A stretch of 33,120 nucleotides of DNA from a virus, in the IMG/VR virus record IMGVR_UViG_3300043539_002065, positions 1 through 33,120 of that record; one strand, written 5' to 3'. The notes under the pieces are model-generated. The model was not told where the DNA came from, did not search any database, and saw nothing but the letters and a program-made list of their open reading frames with translations. This document shows, piece after piece, positions 21,142 to 29,689 of the stretch. How positions within the stretch are numbered: position 1 is the stretch's first letter; each line of letters opens with the position of its first letter. Both the position numbers and the translations under genes were made by a program.

Positions 21142-23969
21142 AAAAACTGACTGTTGCCAGTAAGTTTTTTCCAGCGATGAATGTGGATCTTTCTAAATCC
21201 TTTTTTGTTGTCGCCTTTAATCAAATACCACTCTCCAATTTTTCCTTCTTCAACGATTGGCAAACCATATTGAATATAGCGATGCTTGTTAATTGTGCAG
21301 ATCATGGAGCTTGTATCATCTTCAACAGTGATGTTTAAAAACAGCGTTTGGCCTTCCATGCGTTTTCCTCCACGCTTGGCCAAGTTCTGAATTTCATTAT
21401 GATCACGAAGATTCTTCTCAGTTAGCTTTGCAATGAAAACAAACATGCCATCGCTGTCTTGTTTTATGTCATCAAGATTGACGATCTTGCTTTCAATTCC
21501 ATATTTTGCAGGATCACGCTTAATATGTCCCCAACGATCTCTTGCTTCAAAAACAGAATCCCAAGGTGTTGTCCCTTCTGCAAGCAATCGCTCTTCACGA
21601 GCTGTCATCTTTGCTCCTGATTCACGCTTACGGATTATGCTTTCTGCCAGTTTGGCACCAACACCCTTAATGCTGATCAATCCACCAATGAGTTTCCCTT
21701 CCTGAACAGACCAGTTTATTTTTGAATATTTAGCGTCGTATGGCTTGTAGTCATAACCTTCATTGACCAGTTCGCGAAGGATTTTAATGGACTGATCGTC
21801 GTCCTTGGCATTGCGCAGACAGCTGGCTGCAAATTCCAGCGGAAAGTGTGCTTTCATGACGCAGCACCAGTAACTCATCAATCCATAGGCAACAGCATGC
21901 GAGCGATTGAATGCCCAAGAACCCATCGTGTTGATGTTGTCCCAAATAACCTTTGCTTGAGATTCTTCAATTTCATTCTTTTTGGCGCCAACTTTAAACT
22001 TCTCCCAGTATTTGTCGAAGAACTCTTTCCCAAGCGATTTGCTCATTGCTTTGCGTAGCTGGCTAACATCCTCCCAGCTCAGTCCACCAATCTCACGGGC
22101 AATCTGCATGACTTGCTCTTGATAAACGATAACACCAAAAGTGACCTTTGTAATTCCTTCTGCCATTGGGTGAAGGTAGGTTGTTTCGCTCAAGTTCATG
22201 CGACGCTTAAGGAATTCAGTTGCACCACCAGAACTTAGTGGTCCTGGACGAGCCAAAGCTGTGATACTGACGATGTCTTCAAGGCTGCTAATTTCCATCT
22301 GCTTCGTCACAGACTGAAGAGCATATCCCTCAAACTGGAAAATCCCGCTGAATTTGCTCTGGTTAAGAACATCGAATCCCTTTTGGTCTTTAAGGTTATA
22401 ATTCTGCAGGTCTTTGCGTGTCCATCCAACCTGATCGAGCGTGTCTTGAATAACACTAAGTGTTCTCAATCCAAGAGCATCAATCTTAAGAAGGTTCAAC
22501 TTCTCAGCATCATACTTGTCTAACATGACAGCACCAGTTTGCTGGTTTACTGCACAATAATTGGTAATTGGGTGTGCTGTGACCACAATTCCTGCAGCGT
22601 GAACTCCTGTGTGGCGAGCATGCCCTTCAAGGTCTGCCGAGTAGCGAAGTTCTGGGTATTTTTCAAGTGTCTTTCTGCCAATGTCAAGTTGCTCAAATGT
22701 GTCAAGGATGCAGAATGCTGCTCGTGAGTCGCCAGTGCTGCGCTCGATGATTGAATCTTTAAGATCCTGAACCTCCCAAGCTGGGATTCGCAATTGTTTT
22801 GCCACGTCTGTGATGGCAGACTTTGCCTTGAAAACGCTGATTGTTCCAAGACGGCTAACACGATCATGGCCGTATTTCTGACGCATATATTCAAACACCA
22901 TCTCACGCTTGTCATCCTGAAAATCAATGTCAATATCAGGATAGTCTTCACGATTAATATCAATGAATCGTTCAAAGAGCAGATCGTATGGAATTGGATC
23001 GATGCCTGTAATTCCGATCAAGTAGCAAACCAAGCTACCACAAGAAGAACCACGTGCTGGGCCAACAAGCATGTGCTCACGCGCATAATTGACCATATCA
23101 GCAACAACATAAAAGTAGTCCTCAAACTTCTTTTCTTTGATCAAGTCCAACTCGCGTTTTAGACGCTGCTTGTAAACTTCATCCTTCAAGTCGATGTTGA
23201 GTTGCTTGGCGCCAATAACACACATTTCTTGCAGTGTTTTATCAACAATAGGATGAACCATTTCAGCACTTGGAAGATTCGCACAACAAATCTCAGCAAT
23301 CTCATCTGCAACAGCTATTGCATCTTCCTGATCTGGCCATATTTCTTGCCACTCCCAAATGTTAAGAATATGACCAGGAGCTGTTCTGCTTGTGCGATTT
23401 TCACCTATAACAATTTCATATGCAGCCTTGTCATCTGGCCTAGGATAAAGGTTATCACAAGAAGCAACCAGTTTGTATCCGAGCTTCTTAGCATTGCCGA
23501 TGAAGAATTTTGGACACAATTGATTCAACTCAATGTAGAAATTCTTCATTCCTGATTTGATTAGTGAAAAGTCTGGTGCTGATCCACTCAAACAGACAAG
23601 ATTCCCTGTCTTCAAAAGATCCGCAACACAGTTGTAGTCAAGTCTTGGGAAATAGTAGAATTTCTCTGTTGAAAGAGTAACAAGCTCGTAAAGTTCCCTA
23701 AGACCATCATTGTTTATGGCAAGAAATGTCATGCCATTTGCTGGCTGCTTTTCCCGAAGTTCCATATCTCGGACGACAGAAATTTCTGCTCCGAAAATTG
23801 GCTTTATTCCTTTTGACTTGCAGAGCTTGCTCCATCGCACATGTCCCCAAGTCCCATTCTTGTCAGTTATGGCTGCAGCATTTGTCTTTTGGCACTCAAG
23901 GACGCTTTCAAGTTTTCCGTAAGCAATCCTGTGAGAGTGTTCAGTTCTGTTCCTGATTTGTGTTAGCAT
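21132..23969 (-). CDS. dnaE: DNA polymerase III alpha-like replicative polymerase
   Basis: 945 residues, shorter than bacterial DnaE (about 1160). The polymerase core is clear: GPARGSSCGS (303-312), LLFERFIDINRE, the catalytic PDIDIDF (344-350), ARHTGVHAAGIVVTAHPIT, FQFEGYALQSV and LARPGPLSSGG, with a C-terminal OB-like region (GQTLFLNITVEDDTSSM). The N-terminal PHP domain is degenerate: the usual His-x-His at its start reads RNRTEHS here, so a metal-dependent PHP activity is unlikely. The ATG overlaps the upstream exonuclease gene by 29 bases. The final codons and TAG lie within the tRNA gene. It would copy the phage genome with the DEDDh exonuclease, FEN, helicases and primase encoded nearby. 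Confidence 0.9.
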   Translation of the reverse strand: MLTQIRNRTEHSHRIAYGKLESVLECQKTNAAAITDKNGTWGHVRWSKLCKSKGIKPIFGAEISVVRDMELREKQPANGMTFLAINNDGLRELYELVTLSTEKFYYFPRLDYNCVADLLKTGNLVCLSGSAPDFSLIKSGMKNFYIELNQLCPKFFIGNAKKLGYKLVASCDNLYPRPDDKAAYEIVIGENRTSRTAPGHILNIWEWQEIWPDQEDAIAVADEIAEICCANLPSAEMVHPIVDKTLQEMCVIGAKQLNIDLKDEVYKQRLKRELDLIKEKKFEDYFYVVADMVNYAREHMLVGPARGSSCGSLVCYLIGITGIDPIPYDLLFERFIDINREDYPDIDIDFQDDKREMVFEYMRQKYGHDRVSRLGTISVFKAKSAITDVAKQLRIPAWEVQDLKDSIIERSTGDSRAAFCILDTFEQLDIGRKTLEKYPELRYSADLEGHARHTGVHAAGIVVTAHPITNYCAVNQQTGAVMLDKYDAEKLNLLKIDALGLRTLSVIQDTLDQVGWTRKDLQNYNLKDQKGFDVLNQSKFSGIFQFEGYALQSVTKQMEISSLEDIVSITALARPGPLSSGGATEFLKRRMNLSETTYLHPMAEGITKVTFGVIVYQEQVMQIAREIGGLSWEDVSQLRKAMSKSLGKEFFDKYWEKFKVGAKKNEIEESQAKVIWDNINTMGSWAFNRSHAVAYGLMSYWCCVMKAHFPLEFAASCLRNAKDDDQSIKILRELVNEGYDYKPYDAKYSKINWSVQEGKLIGGLISIKGVGAKLAESIIRKRESGAKMTAREERLLAEGTTPWDSVFEARDRWGHIKRDPAKYGIESKIVNLDDIKQDSDGMFVFIAKLTEKNLRDHNEIQNLAKRGGKRMEGQTLFLNITVEDDTSSMICTINKHRYIQYGLPIVEEGKIGEWYLIKGDNKKGFRKIHIHRWKKLTGNSQFLEV

Positions 23970-24864
23970 GATTTGTGATATTTTTGAATTGTTGTATTCT
24001 TTCTTTATGTCTTATGAGATTGTATCTTGAGAATTCTTCAAGCAGAGCATCTTCTTGAAAATTGCCAACTCTAAGATTTGCCAAGATCTTTTCATTATCG
24101 GCTATAGAGGCTGCATATTCAAGACTCATCATATTATAATTTCGCATGACGATTGATGAAAATGTTTCTCGGGTTAGCTGGCTAATTGCTTTGCCAGCCT
24201 TTTTAGCTTTAGCGAGGACTTCCTCTGAAGAAAGTTTATGGATCGTTTTTGGATCGAAATTCTTTATGAATTTTAAAGCAGTCGGAATCCCAACTCCTCG
24301 AAATCCAAATATGTTGTCTGATGAATCGCCAGCCATGCATTTTGCATAAAGATAATGTCTAGCAGAGCATTCGTATTTTTTCAGAACTTCAGTTGGCTCG
24401 TCATTTTTTGGGTTAATGACAGAAACTCCAAAATCAACAAGCTGAACAAAATCCTCGTCACTGGAATAAATTTTGATGTTGCTGTAGTTTTCTTTAAGAG
24501 CAAACACACGAGCAGCAATAAGATCATCTGCTTCATATCCGATAACATGAAGTGTCTGAACATTGTTTAACATATCGCAAATTTTCCGAATGGCTTCAAG
24601 TTGTGGATAGAAAAGATCAGCAGATTCACTTCTGATGCGATTGGCTTTATATTCAGGATATAGCTCTTTACGCCAAGCTGCTCTGCCACCATCCCAACAG
24701 ACAACAAACTCGTCTGGCTTGAATTTGTTGTTAAGTGATAGAAGTGTGTTGAAAAAACCATAAATTGCACCAGTTGGTTCTCCAGCACCATTGCTTAATT
24801 CTGGAAGTTTATGGAAATTACGCATTGCGATATTATTCCCATCAATTATTATGATATTTTTCAT
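23941..24864 (-). CDS. 5'-3' exonuclease (FEN / Pol I N-terminal type)
   Basis: 307 residues with the metal-binding acids of flap endonucleases: Asp8 (IIIIDGNNIA), Asp58 (VVCWDGG), Glu111/Asp113/Asp114 (YEADDLIA), Asp136/Asp138 (SSDEDFV) and Asp180/Asp183 in GDSSDNIFGFRGVG, the start of the helix-3-turn-helix. The size is like T5 D15 and T4 RNase H. It would remove RNA primers and flaps during lagging-strand synthesis. The ATG overlaps the helicase stop by ATGA, and its own stop lies 29 bases inside the polymerase gene, so helicase, FEN and polymerase form one translationally linked set. Confidence 0.9.
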   Translation of the reverse strand: MKNIIIIDGNNIAMRNFHKLPELSNGAGEPTGAIYGFFNTLLSLNNKFKPDEFVVCWDGGRAAWRKELYPEYKANRIRSESADLFYPQLEAIRKICDMLNNVQTLHVIGYEADDLIAARVFALKENYSNIKIYSSDEDFVQLVDFGVSVINPKNDEPTEVLKKYECSARHYLYAKCMAGDSSDNIFGFRGVGIPTALKFIKNFDPKTIHKLSSEEVLAKAKKAGKAISQLTRETFSSIVMRNYNMMSLEYAASIADNEKILANLRVGNFQEDALLEEFSRYNLIRHKERIQQFKNITNHANTNQEQN

Positions 24865-26114
24865 TGTGTGACTATGAGTTTCTTTTTAGCTCTTGTTACT
24901 GCAGTATAAAGCCACTTAGCTCGGAAATCTTTGTCCTCTTCACGCATCTTGTCATCTGCAACAATAACCTTGTCCCACTCGCTACCTTGTGCTTTATGGC
25001 AAGTTATGGCATAAGCATAATCACACTCAAACAAACCATCGCGCATTGTTATGTCGAGTTGTTCTGCATCTTTCTTGTAGTGACTCAAGCAATCGTATTC
25101 ATAAAATTCCTGACCATTGAAGTGAACACCTTCATATTCGGCAAATATTCCAATATGTCCTTCATCTGTTTCTTTACAATCGCCAGTAGTTCTAAATTGA
25201 ACGCCATTTATCCAGCAAGGCATTCTGTAGTGATCATTTTTCAGACATATCATTTTCTCATTAGCAACTGGCAATTCACTTTGCTCAAATCCTAGTCTTT
25301 TGCGGAAAAATCTATTTATCCTGTGGCGAGAGTTGTTGCTTCCAGTCAAAACCTGATCGCAGTCGAGCCAGTCTTCTGGCGAGAGTTGATCTTTTGTGCA
25401 AAGGATGCAATCGCCAGAGGTGAAATCTGATAGTTTTATGTATCGCTCTCTGATCTGAATGCTCAAGCGTATGATTGCTGAATCAAGTGCTTGACGCATA
25501 ACTTCTGTCAGGCAAGCATCGTGCTCACGATCTGCAAACCAAGACTTTGAATTTACTGGAGGGAGCTGAAATGGATCACCAACCATGAGCACTTTGCAGC
25601 CTATCCTCGAGAAATCCTCAAGCATTTTCTTGCTCACCATAGAGCCTTCATCAATGAATATAAGTTTGTTCCTTAGCTTCTCGGTATTTTCCTTCATGCT
25701 AAAAGACACCTTCATTGAAGCAATCCTATCTTTTTCTTGAGCAATTTCTGTGTCGAGCCTTTTGACAATTTTGATATCTGGCTCAGGATTCTCAGCGATA
25801 TAGGAAACCTTTGCTGCAACAAGTCTATCGAGTGTGTCTAGATTCTTCGAGGATGGCTTATAAAGGATCTGATGAATGGTTTGAACGGAAATCCCAGGAA
25901 GCTTGCTGCTCAAAACGCTAGCAGCCTTTCCTGTGGGAGCACAACAGATCGGTTTATCACCAAGGCTATTTATCAAATGTTGAAGAAGTGTTGTTTTTCC
26001 AGTGCCAGCAAAACCAGAAATGGTAAAAAGCCAATTTTCAGGAGTTATGGATCGTTCTTTTATCCACTTTCCAACACTTACGATGGCTTGCTCTTGTTGA
26101 ATTGTCAACTTCAC
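24861..26114 (-). CDS. RecD/Dda-like SF1B DNA helicase
   Basis: 417 residues from the chosen GTG at 26114. That GTG overlaps the exonuclease stop (GTGA) and has AGGAGG seven bases upstream; the frame is open further upstream to 26147, but the only alternative there is a TTG with no ribosome site. Motifs: Walker A GFAGTGKTT (34-42), CAPTGKAA, FIDEGSMVS (Walker B, 154-162), GDPFQLPP (180-187), and near the end AITCHKAQGSEWDKVIV and LYTAVTRAKKKLIV. This is the RecD2/Dda family of 5'-3' helicases. A roughly 60-residue charged insertion (around 92-150) follows the nucleotide-binding half. It probably acts at the fork or in recombination. Confidence 0.88.
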   Translation of the reverse strand: MKLTIQQEQAIVSVGKWIKERSITPENWLFTISGFAGTGKTTLLQHLINSLGDKPICCAPTGKAASVLSSKLPGISVQTIHQILYKPSSKNLDTLDRLVAAKVSYIAENPEPDIKIVKRLDTEIAQEKDRIASMKVSFSMKENTEKLRNKLIFIDEGSMVSKKMLEDFSRIGCKVLMVGDPFQLPPVNSKSWFADREHDACLTEVMRQALDSAIIRLSIQIRERYIKLSDFTSGDCILCTKDQLSPEDWLDCDQVLTGSNNSRHRINRFFRKRLGFEQSELPVANEKMICLKNDHYRMPCWINGVQFRTTGDCKETDEGHIGIFAEYEGVHFNGQEFYEYDCLSHYKKDAEQLDITMRDGLFECDYAYAITCHKAQGSEWDKVIVADDKMREEDKDFRAKWLYTAVTRAKKKLIVTQ

Positions 26115-26650
26115 AGCAATTCCTCCTTCTTCATCCAGCGAACGCAAACTGCAAGAGCCTTCACGTCGTTGATTGCTCGATGTGCGTCTTTAAATGCACC
26201 ACCATCGGTTGCCAAATTGTAAAGATCAGCCAATTTCAGCCTATAACCTTTGATGTGAGTTGTTGCCTCTACTGTGCAGAATCGCTTTATAGGCCAAGGG
26301 AAGTGGTATTGTTTGCCATTTCTGCGAAGGTTTATTTCAAGCAATTTGCAGTCAAACTCGCAGTTGTGTGCAATGATGATTCTTTCGCCAAGAAAGAATT
26401 CTTGCAATTTTGGGATCCAAGCACTAAATGGTTTTTTATCAGCAAGATCAGCGTCTGTTATTCCTGTTATTTTTATAATCTCATCTGGCAATCTCATCCC
26501 AGGATGTGAGAGAAATTCAATCTCGTCTGTTTGGACAAGAGTCTCGTCATCTAACTTAACAGCAGCAAACTCAATGATGTGAGGTTGCTTGTCAAGCAGC
26601 ATCGCGTCTGGTCCTGGGAGGCCAGTGGTTTCAGTATCAAATATTATCAT
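26111..26650 (-). CDS. DEDDh 3'-5' exonuclease (DnaQ-like)
   Basis: 179 residues from the ATG at 26650, which starts directly with the exonuclease fold and overlaps the SEC-C gene stop (ATGA). All DEDDh residues are present: Asp5 and Glu7 (FDTETTG), Asp100 (AHNCEFD), His157 and Asp162 (DAHRAIND). This is the proofreading-subunit family. As a separate polypeptide next to a DnaE-like polymerase whose PHP domain looks inactive, it probably supplies proofreading in trans, as epsilon does for E. coli Pol III. CAGAAAG lies eight bases before the ATG. Confidence 0.9.
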   Translation of the reverse strand: MIIFDTETTGLPGPDAMLLDKQPHIIEFAAVKLDDETLVQTDEIEFLSHPGMRLPDEIIKITGITDADLADKKPFSAWIPKLQEFFLGERIIIAHNCEFDCKLLEINLRRNGKQYHFPWPIKRFCTVEATTHIKGYRLKLADLYNLATDGGAFKDAHRAINDVKALAVCVRWMKKEELL

Positions 26651-26808
26651 GGTTTTGTCTTTCTGTCGTTTGGATTGTATTTTGCACAGCAGTGTTTTGC
26701 TCGCTTGCCACTGCCGCATTTGCAAGGTGCATTGCGTTTGATTTTTGGTTCGCGCCTGCTGGGTGAAAAGTTAAGCAGGAACTCTTCTTGTTCAGAATGG
26801 GTCTTCAT
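26647..26808 (-). CDS. 53-residue SEC-C zinc-motif microprotein
   Basis: A short ORF (ATG at 26808) starting inside the end of the HNH gene and ending by ATGA overlap with the exonuclease. The product starts MKTHSEQEEFLLNF, is basic in the middle (PSRREPKIKR), and carries APCKCGSGKRAKHCC at residues 27-41, the CxCGSG..K.CC signature of SEC-C zinc-binding motifs. SEC-C tails occur on SecA and on many nucleic-acid or chaperone-linked proteins; a free-standing copy of this size is unusual. The coding call rests on the motif and the tight coupling to both neighbours. Its partner is unknown. Confidence 0.78.
   Translation of the reverse strand: MKTHSEQEEFLLNFSPSRREPKIKRNAPCKCGSGKRAKHCCAKYNPNDRKTKP
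26659..26665 (-). promoter_or_regulatory. CAGAAAG start-site heptamer
   Basis: CAGAAAG eight bases before the exonuclease ATG at 26650. It lies inside the end of the SEC-C coding sequence. Confidence 0.5.
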
Positions 26809-27298
26809 TTTCTGTTGGGAGGTTGAATTTTCTGTCCTTGATGAATCTTTCTCTGTTTCCTTTTGCGATGTTCTCGGAACAAGTCAGGACTTGCAGATTC
26901 CGAAAGCAATAGCCTTGACTGGGATCAATGCGATCAATGTGGAGCGAGCCGCGAGATGTTCCTTTTTCAGAGATGTAGTTGGTTTTAGAAACCAGAGCTT
27001 CAAACTCTTGAAAATTGATATCAAATTGGATTTTTCGTTTTTTGGCTGACGATCTGAGTTGTCGGAATGCATCTTTAACAGGATTGTTGGCTCGATATAG
27101 TCTTGTGCGGCACTTGTTGCATATTTTTCTTTTGGTCTTGATAAGTTTTTCTCTGTAGAAATATACCTCTTCAGCACGATCATTCCTACAACATCGAACT
27201 GCACACAGCCTACGCTTTTCCTCTTTTGAGAAAACGAGTTTGAACTTGCCTGTCGATTCATCAACTCTGATCCCTTGCCAGTCGAGAATGATGCTCAC
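26792..27298 (-). CDS. HNH endonuclease, free-standing
   Basis: 168 residues from a GTG at 27298 with AGGAG seven bases upstream; the frame is open to 27331 with a weaker GTG and an ATG there. It contains a zinc-type pair CNKCRTRLYRANNP, then RGSLHIDRIDPSQGYCFRNLQV and LTCSENIAKGNRERF, the HNH pattern of phage endonucleases (His and Asp in HIDRID, Asn in RNLQV and ENIAKGN). It may be a homing endonuclease inserted in the operon or a working phage nuclease. It overlaps both neighbours, so insertion, if it happened, was precise. The N-terminal 30 residues are a separate short domain. Confidence 0.78.
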   Translation of the reverse strand: MSIILDWQGIRVDESTGKFKLVFSKEEKRRLCAVRCCRNDRAEEVYFYREKLIKTKRKICNKCRTRLYRANNPVKDAFRQLRSSAKKRKIQFDINFQEFEALVSKTNYISEKGTSRGSLHIDRIDPSQGYCFRNLQVLTCSENIAKGNRERFIKDRKFNLPTENEDPF

Positions 27299-27569
27299 GA
27301 GTAAGCTCCTCAAGAATTGCTGCATAGACACTCAAGTCATGAGCAGAATCAATGTGATCAAGGTTGTGACAAAACCTTGCTAGCTTTGTAACACAAGCTT
27401 GAATGACACCAAGCCTGTTCCATGTTTCAGCATCCTTGACGCAAATTCCATTCGGGAATAAACCCATCATGATAGTGCCATAGTTGCGATATGTTGGTCC
27501 GTAGGAGGACTGCCTCTCTCTGTATGTTTCAATGTTTTCTTCGAAGATTTCAGGTACTGTTTTATTCAT
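27261..27569 (-). CDS. DUF6378-like helical phage protein
   Basis: 102 residues: IETYRERQSSYGPTYRNYGT, MMGLFPNGICVKDAETWNRL, GVIQACVTKLARFCHN and DSAHDLSVYAAILEELTR. This fits a conserved phage family (DUF6378-like) in which K(L)xR and DSxxDxxxYA are invariant and the protein resembles all-alpha nucleotide pyrophosphohydrolases in outline; catalysis has not been assigned. It is linked by ATGA to the HAD phosphatase upstream and lies near ThyX, so a role in nucleotide pools is plausible. That role is inference. Confidence 0.68.
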   Translation of the reverse strand: MNKTVPEIFEENIETYRERQSSYGPTYRNYGTIMMGLFPNGICVKDAETWNRLGVIQACVTKLARFCHNLDHIDSAHDLSVYAAILEELTREHHSRLARDQS

Positions 27570-28000
27570 ACATTCTGCACCTTTGTTAATTTAGTCACCG
27601 AGTCTCTTAGTTGATGAATGTCGATTATTCCAACTTCATATTCCAGAACTATTCTTTTCAACTCTTCCTCAATGCAGATTCCAGAATTTGACAATACTTG
27701 CTTGGCTCTGTCATCATAACAAGCTATCATGTGTTGGTCTTTTTCAGAAGTAATTGGAAGCTCTAGCTCTATGTGTTTCTTGCACCAATCAATTATTGCT
27801 GTTCTGCATTCATCAATTTGATCAGGATAAACGCTACCAACACGAGCTGTAAATATCTTTATTCTGAATTTTTTTGATAAGTCCTTTAACTTATCAATCA
27901 TGTAAGGAATTGGCTCCCCAATATGACTAGCTCCACGCCAGTGGTCATAATGAGCAAGTGTTCCATCAAGATCAAACCCGATCCACAATTTGTCCTTCAT
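27566..28000 (-). CDS. HAD-superfamily phosphatase
   Basis: 144 residues with HAD motif I FDLDGT (9-14, nucleophile Asp10), motif II region KIFTARV, and a C-terminal CYDDRAKQV that carries the metal Asp of motif IV. The small cap-less size is like the 3'-phosphatase half of polynucleotide kinase and other phage HAD enzymes. The ATG has AGGAG nearby and overlaps the ThyX stop (ATGA). It could dephosphorylate nucleotides or DNA/RNA ends. The substrate cannot be told from the sequence. Confidence 0.8.
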   Translation of the reverse strand: MKDKLWIGFDLDGTLAHYDHWRGASHIGEPIPYMIDKLKDLSKKFRIKIFTARVGSVYPDQIDECRTAIIDWCKKHIELELPITSEKDQHMIACYDDRAKQVLSNSGICIEEELKRIVLEYEVGIIDIHQLRDSVTKLTKVQNV

Positions 28001-28728
28001 TTTACTCTCCTTTTGATTGTGTCAAAGGTTTTTAGAGCATTGAATCGCTCTTCCTTAGTGATTTTTCCTTCAGCAAGTAGTTGCTCGATAAATTCTTCGA
28101 GCTTCTTTACCTGCTTTGACACGTCTGGATACAGGAACAATTCGGCCCAAGGATGGACTTCAATGACAGCATCGGCCATAGCTTGCATAACTTGGCGATA
28201 TTCGCCTTGTGTGCGACCGCCAGTGCGGCTCTTTGCCATTTCGGAAAGCGTGCGTAAGCTGAATTGAGCAATAATGTTGGTGCAGATGTTTGTCGGCAAG
28301 ATGCCACGTGCATCTTCAACTTCAGCACCCATTTCAACAAGAGCTTGATAGGCTGCATTAATATCAGCCATGCACTTGTCATATATGTTCTTGCGAGCAG
28401 GATCTGATTCAATTGTTGGGCCAGTGACATATTTGAATCGCTCCATGTTCAGCATACGCATGGTTTGCTGCGCGTAGGAGCCTGTTCTAGTGCGCACAAA
28501 CTGGTGAGTGAATGCACGGGACACATCCAGGATTTCAAATGTGTAATTCACAAATTCCCAAGACGAGGGAATTGTTGCTGCCATATAGATCAACTCCTGG
28601 GATTGCTCGTATTCATCCATAGCTTGGATTTTTTCACGAGTGTCTTTGCCAAGTGTCAAACGAGTGGATTTTGTGTAGATTAATTTCTCTACAGCGTCTT
28701 GTGTGTAATCAATTAAATTAACTTTCAT
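27997..28728 (-). CDS. thyX: Flavin-dependent thymidylate synthase
   Basis: 243 residues. FTHQFVRTRTGSYAQQTMRM (74-92) is the ThyX signature region; the usual RHR reads RTR here (79-81), a variant I recall in phage ThyX proteins. EDARGILP (138-145) matches the second conserved block, and SLRTLSEMAKSR the C-terminal one. It converts dUMP to dTMP using methylene-tetrahydrofolate and FAD/NADPH, supplying thymidine for replication. It follows the FAD-type oxidoreductase gene by one base, so the two are probably made together. Confidence 0.88.
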   Translation of the reverse strand: MKVNLIDYTQDAVEKLIYTKSTRLTLGKDTREKIQAMDEYEQSQELIYMAATIPSSWEFVNYTFEILDVSRAFTHQFVRTRTGSYAQQTMRMLNMERFKYVTGPTIESDPARKNIYDKCMADINAAYQALVEMGAEVEDARGILPTNICTNIIAQFSLRTLSEMAKSRTGGRTQGEYRQVMQAMADAVIEVHPWAELFLYPDVSKQVKKLEEFIEQLLAEGKITKEERFNALKTFDTIKRRVK

Positions 28729-28729
28729 A

Positions 28730-29683
28730 TTAGTAGGTTGTTAAGCGTCTTTCGTAGTTGCAGCCATTAGTAATCATTTTTTCAATGTGCTTGATGTCAT
28801 CGACAAGATTGTCGAGCAGCAAAGATCGCCAAGTGGCAAATCGACCAAGGGAATAAATGTTCCACTTGTCTGTGAGGTGGAGGATGAATCTCCTACGAAG
28901 TCCCTCGTCTATTGAAGCAATCTTTCCGAATGGCTGGTGATTGATGGTTGGGTTTTCAGTTTCTATATGAACATGATTGCCATTAATGCCATGACCGATA
29001 ATGATCTCAAGTGCTTCCTGACAAACATTCCCTAGGCCTAAGTGACTTGGGTCTGCTGTGAATTCAAGAATCAAAAGGTCTTTCTGTAGTGTGGCGCGAT
29101 ACCAAGAATCGTCACATACGCTGTATATGGTTTGATAAACATGGCAGTGTGGATTGATGACTTTGCACCGAACAGTCCAAATTGGCTCAAATGCAAAATC
29201 TGGCATTTCCTCCCAACCGACCATCTTCATCATAACTGGCATTGGCATCGTTGAGATGACTGGATGATCTTGTCTTGGCCTATCGCAAGATTCGCCAAAT
29301 TTAATTTGGAGATTCTTTGCCATCTGTGCAACAAAATCATTCGGAGCAATGTAGCGAATCTCTGACTCAAGATTCTTGATGCTGCGCGAGTGAATGTGGC
29401 CATTAGTGACTCGGTAGGAATACAAATTGGCCTGTGCTAAGCTAACTGATGAGCAAATGCGTTCTCCATCCCAGAATGCCTTGTCAACTTTAACCTTGTC
29501 GAAAGGGATCCCAGTTGCATCGCTGACTGCTGTGCTACGGAAGCGTAGAACTGCTGTATGATTTTCTGGCAGAAACTGCTTCTTCTCAAGAATTGTAATC
29601 TGATGACGACGCAGCATATTGCCAGCAAGAAGGCCAGCCATTCCTGCTCCTATGATTGTAATTTCGTTTGTTCTTTGTTTCAT
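28730..29683 (-). CDS. FAD-binding oxidoreductase (Rossmann)
   Basis: 317 residues with an N-terminal dinucleotide-binding motif ITIIGAGMAGLLAGNML (GxGxxG at 12-17) and acidic ILEKK at the end of the second strand, and a C-terminal YSLGRFATWRSLLLDNLVDD that fits the second FAD-contact region of UDP-galactopyranose-mutase or amine-oxidase-like flavoproteins. The middle is diverged. It directly precedes thyX, so it could regenerate reduced flavin or act on a nucleotide or nucleotide sugar. The substrate is unknown. CAGAAAG lies six bases before its ATG. Confidence 0.72.
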   Translation of the reverse strand: MKQRTNEITIIGAGMAGLLAGNMLRRHQITILEKKQFLPENHTAVLRFRSTAVSDATGIPFDKVKVDKAFWDGERICSSVSLAQANLYSYRVTNGHIHSRSIKNLESEIRYIAPNDFVAQMAKNLQIKFGESCDRPRQDHPVISTMPMPVMMKMVGWEEMPDFAFEPIWTVRCKVINPHCHVYQTIYSVCDDSWYRATLQKDLLILEFTADPSHLGLGNVCQEALEIIIGHGINGNHVHIETENPTINHQPFGKIASIDEGLRRRFILHLTDKWNIYSLGRFATWRSLLLDNLVDDIKHIEKMITNGCNYERRLTTY

Positions 29684-29689
29684 TAATAT

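Noticed and set aside
26579-27049. 156-codon + strand frame across the SEC-C and HNH genes
   Set aside because: It is antisense to two motif-supported genes and has no family features.
26884-27264. 126-codon - strand frame overlapping the HNH gene
   Set aside because: The alternative frame carries the zinc and HNH motifs; this one has none, although its ATG sits at a TGATG junction.
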